Assembly (NCBI GenBank): GCA_023127875.1
Contig: JAGMFA010000123.1
Coordinates: 1 to 6,260, forward strand
Source: Candidatus Zixiibacteriota bacterium
GTDB lineage: Bacteria > Zixibacteria > MSB-5A5 > SM1-73
DNA length: 6,260 nt
Reading direction: 5' to 3'
Numbering within the stretch: position 1 is the stretch's first letter; every line of letters starts with the position of its first letter. The notes beneath the pieces are model-generated. The model made no database searches and was not told where the DNA came from. It saw only the letters and a list, made by a program, of their open reading frames with translations. Below are positions 6,179 through 6,260 of the stretch, piece by piece. The position numbers and the translations under genes are program-made.

Positions 6179-6230
6179 GCCCCTTCAGGTTCACCTAACT
6201 ACGGGTGGAGCTTTAGGGGCTGTTGAAAAA
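6169..6230. repeat. Perfect 16-bp inverted repeat with the same TTTTTCAACA end motif
   Basis: Positions 6169-6184 (tttttcaacagcccct) and 6215-6230 (aggggctgttgaaaaa) are perfect reverse complements around 30 bp. The left arm is shared with the right end of the foldback element. The right arm faces outward, like the start of another element that continues past the window. As RNA this would be a strong hairpin. Confidence 0.75.
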
Positions 6231-6240
6231 CCCTACTGGC

Positions 6241-6255
6241 AGGGCTAAATGCCCT
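6241..6255. repeat. Small hairpin at the right edge of the window
   Basis: Positions 6241-6245 (agggc) pair with 6251-6255 (gccct) around taaat. The 9-mer cccttcagg at 6252-6260 repeats 6181-6189 exactly. The hairpin reaches the window edge, so the repeat it belongs to is probably incomplete here. Confidence 0.5.
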
Positions 6256-6260
6256 TCAGG

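Larger units (their letters stand above)
5882..6260. other. Right flank without genes, mostly palindromic elements
   Basis: No gene is supported here. From 5882 to 5943 there is ordinary-looking sequence upstream of the promoter, with tgca repeated at 5912-5915 and 5921-5924. From 5944 onward almost all sequence belongs to nested inverted repeats, described in separate entries. The nearest gene further to the right is outside the window. Confidence 0.7.

Overview
All four recognisable genes in this window lie on the minus strand and are transcribed from right to left. In transcription order they are a membrane sensor histidine kinase (3767-5815), an NtrC-type sigma-54 response regulator (2361-3722), a UbiE-like class I SAM-dependent methyltransferase (1366-2001) and a DMT/EamA-family permease (172-1098). 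The window looks like bacterial chromosome from a Gram-negative-type organism: it has a sigma-54 activator, a clear Shine-Dalgarno site on the kinase and a sigma-70-type promoter. The lineage cannot be fixed from the sequence. Many short palindromic dispersed repeats between otherwise ordinary genes recall environmental lineages such as Deltaproteobacteria or candidate phyla, but that is only an impression.

The kinase and regulator form a two-gene operon with a 44-bp gap and a good promoter (TTGACA, 17 bp, TAAATT) about 40-65 bp upstream of the kinase. The kinase has a large double-Cache-like extracytoplasmic sensor, a cytoplasmic PAS domain and a complete HisKA/HATPase core. The regulator has an intact receiver (Asp54), AAA+ domain with GAFTGA, and Fis-type HTH, so it should activate sigma-54 promoters. 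I found no properly spaced sigma-54 promoter in the window, so its targets are probably elsewhere. The methyltransferase and permease follow after gaps of 359 and 267 bp filled with repeats. They need not belong to the same operon, and no functional link to the two-component system can be read from the sequence.

The unusual content is in the gaps. Positions 1-171 hold a cluster of GC-rich hairpins. The gaps at 1099-1365 and 2002-2360 hold related copies of a composite repeat: a CCCTCTCC/GGAGAGGG hairpin followed by a 9-nt-periodic ATCCGTTNA tail. One copy runs into the regulator gene and supplies its last codons and stop. The right flank (5944-6260) holds a roughly 235-bp foldback with 34-bp imperfect terminal inverted repeats beginning TGTTGAAAAA, which looks like a MITE, next to a second 16-bp inverted repeat of the same end motif. 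I saw no tRNA, rRNA, CRISPR array, transposase gene or obvious new defence system.
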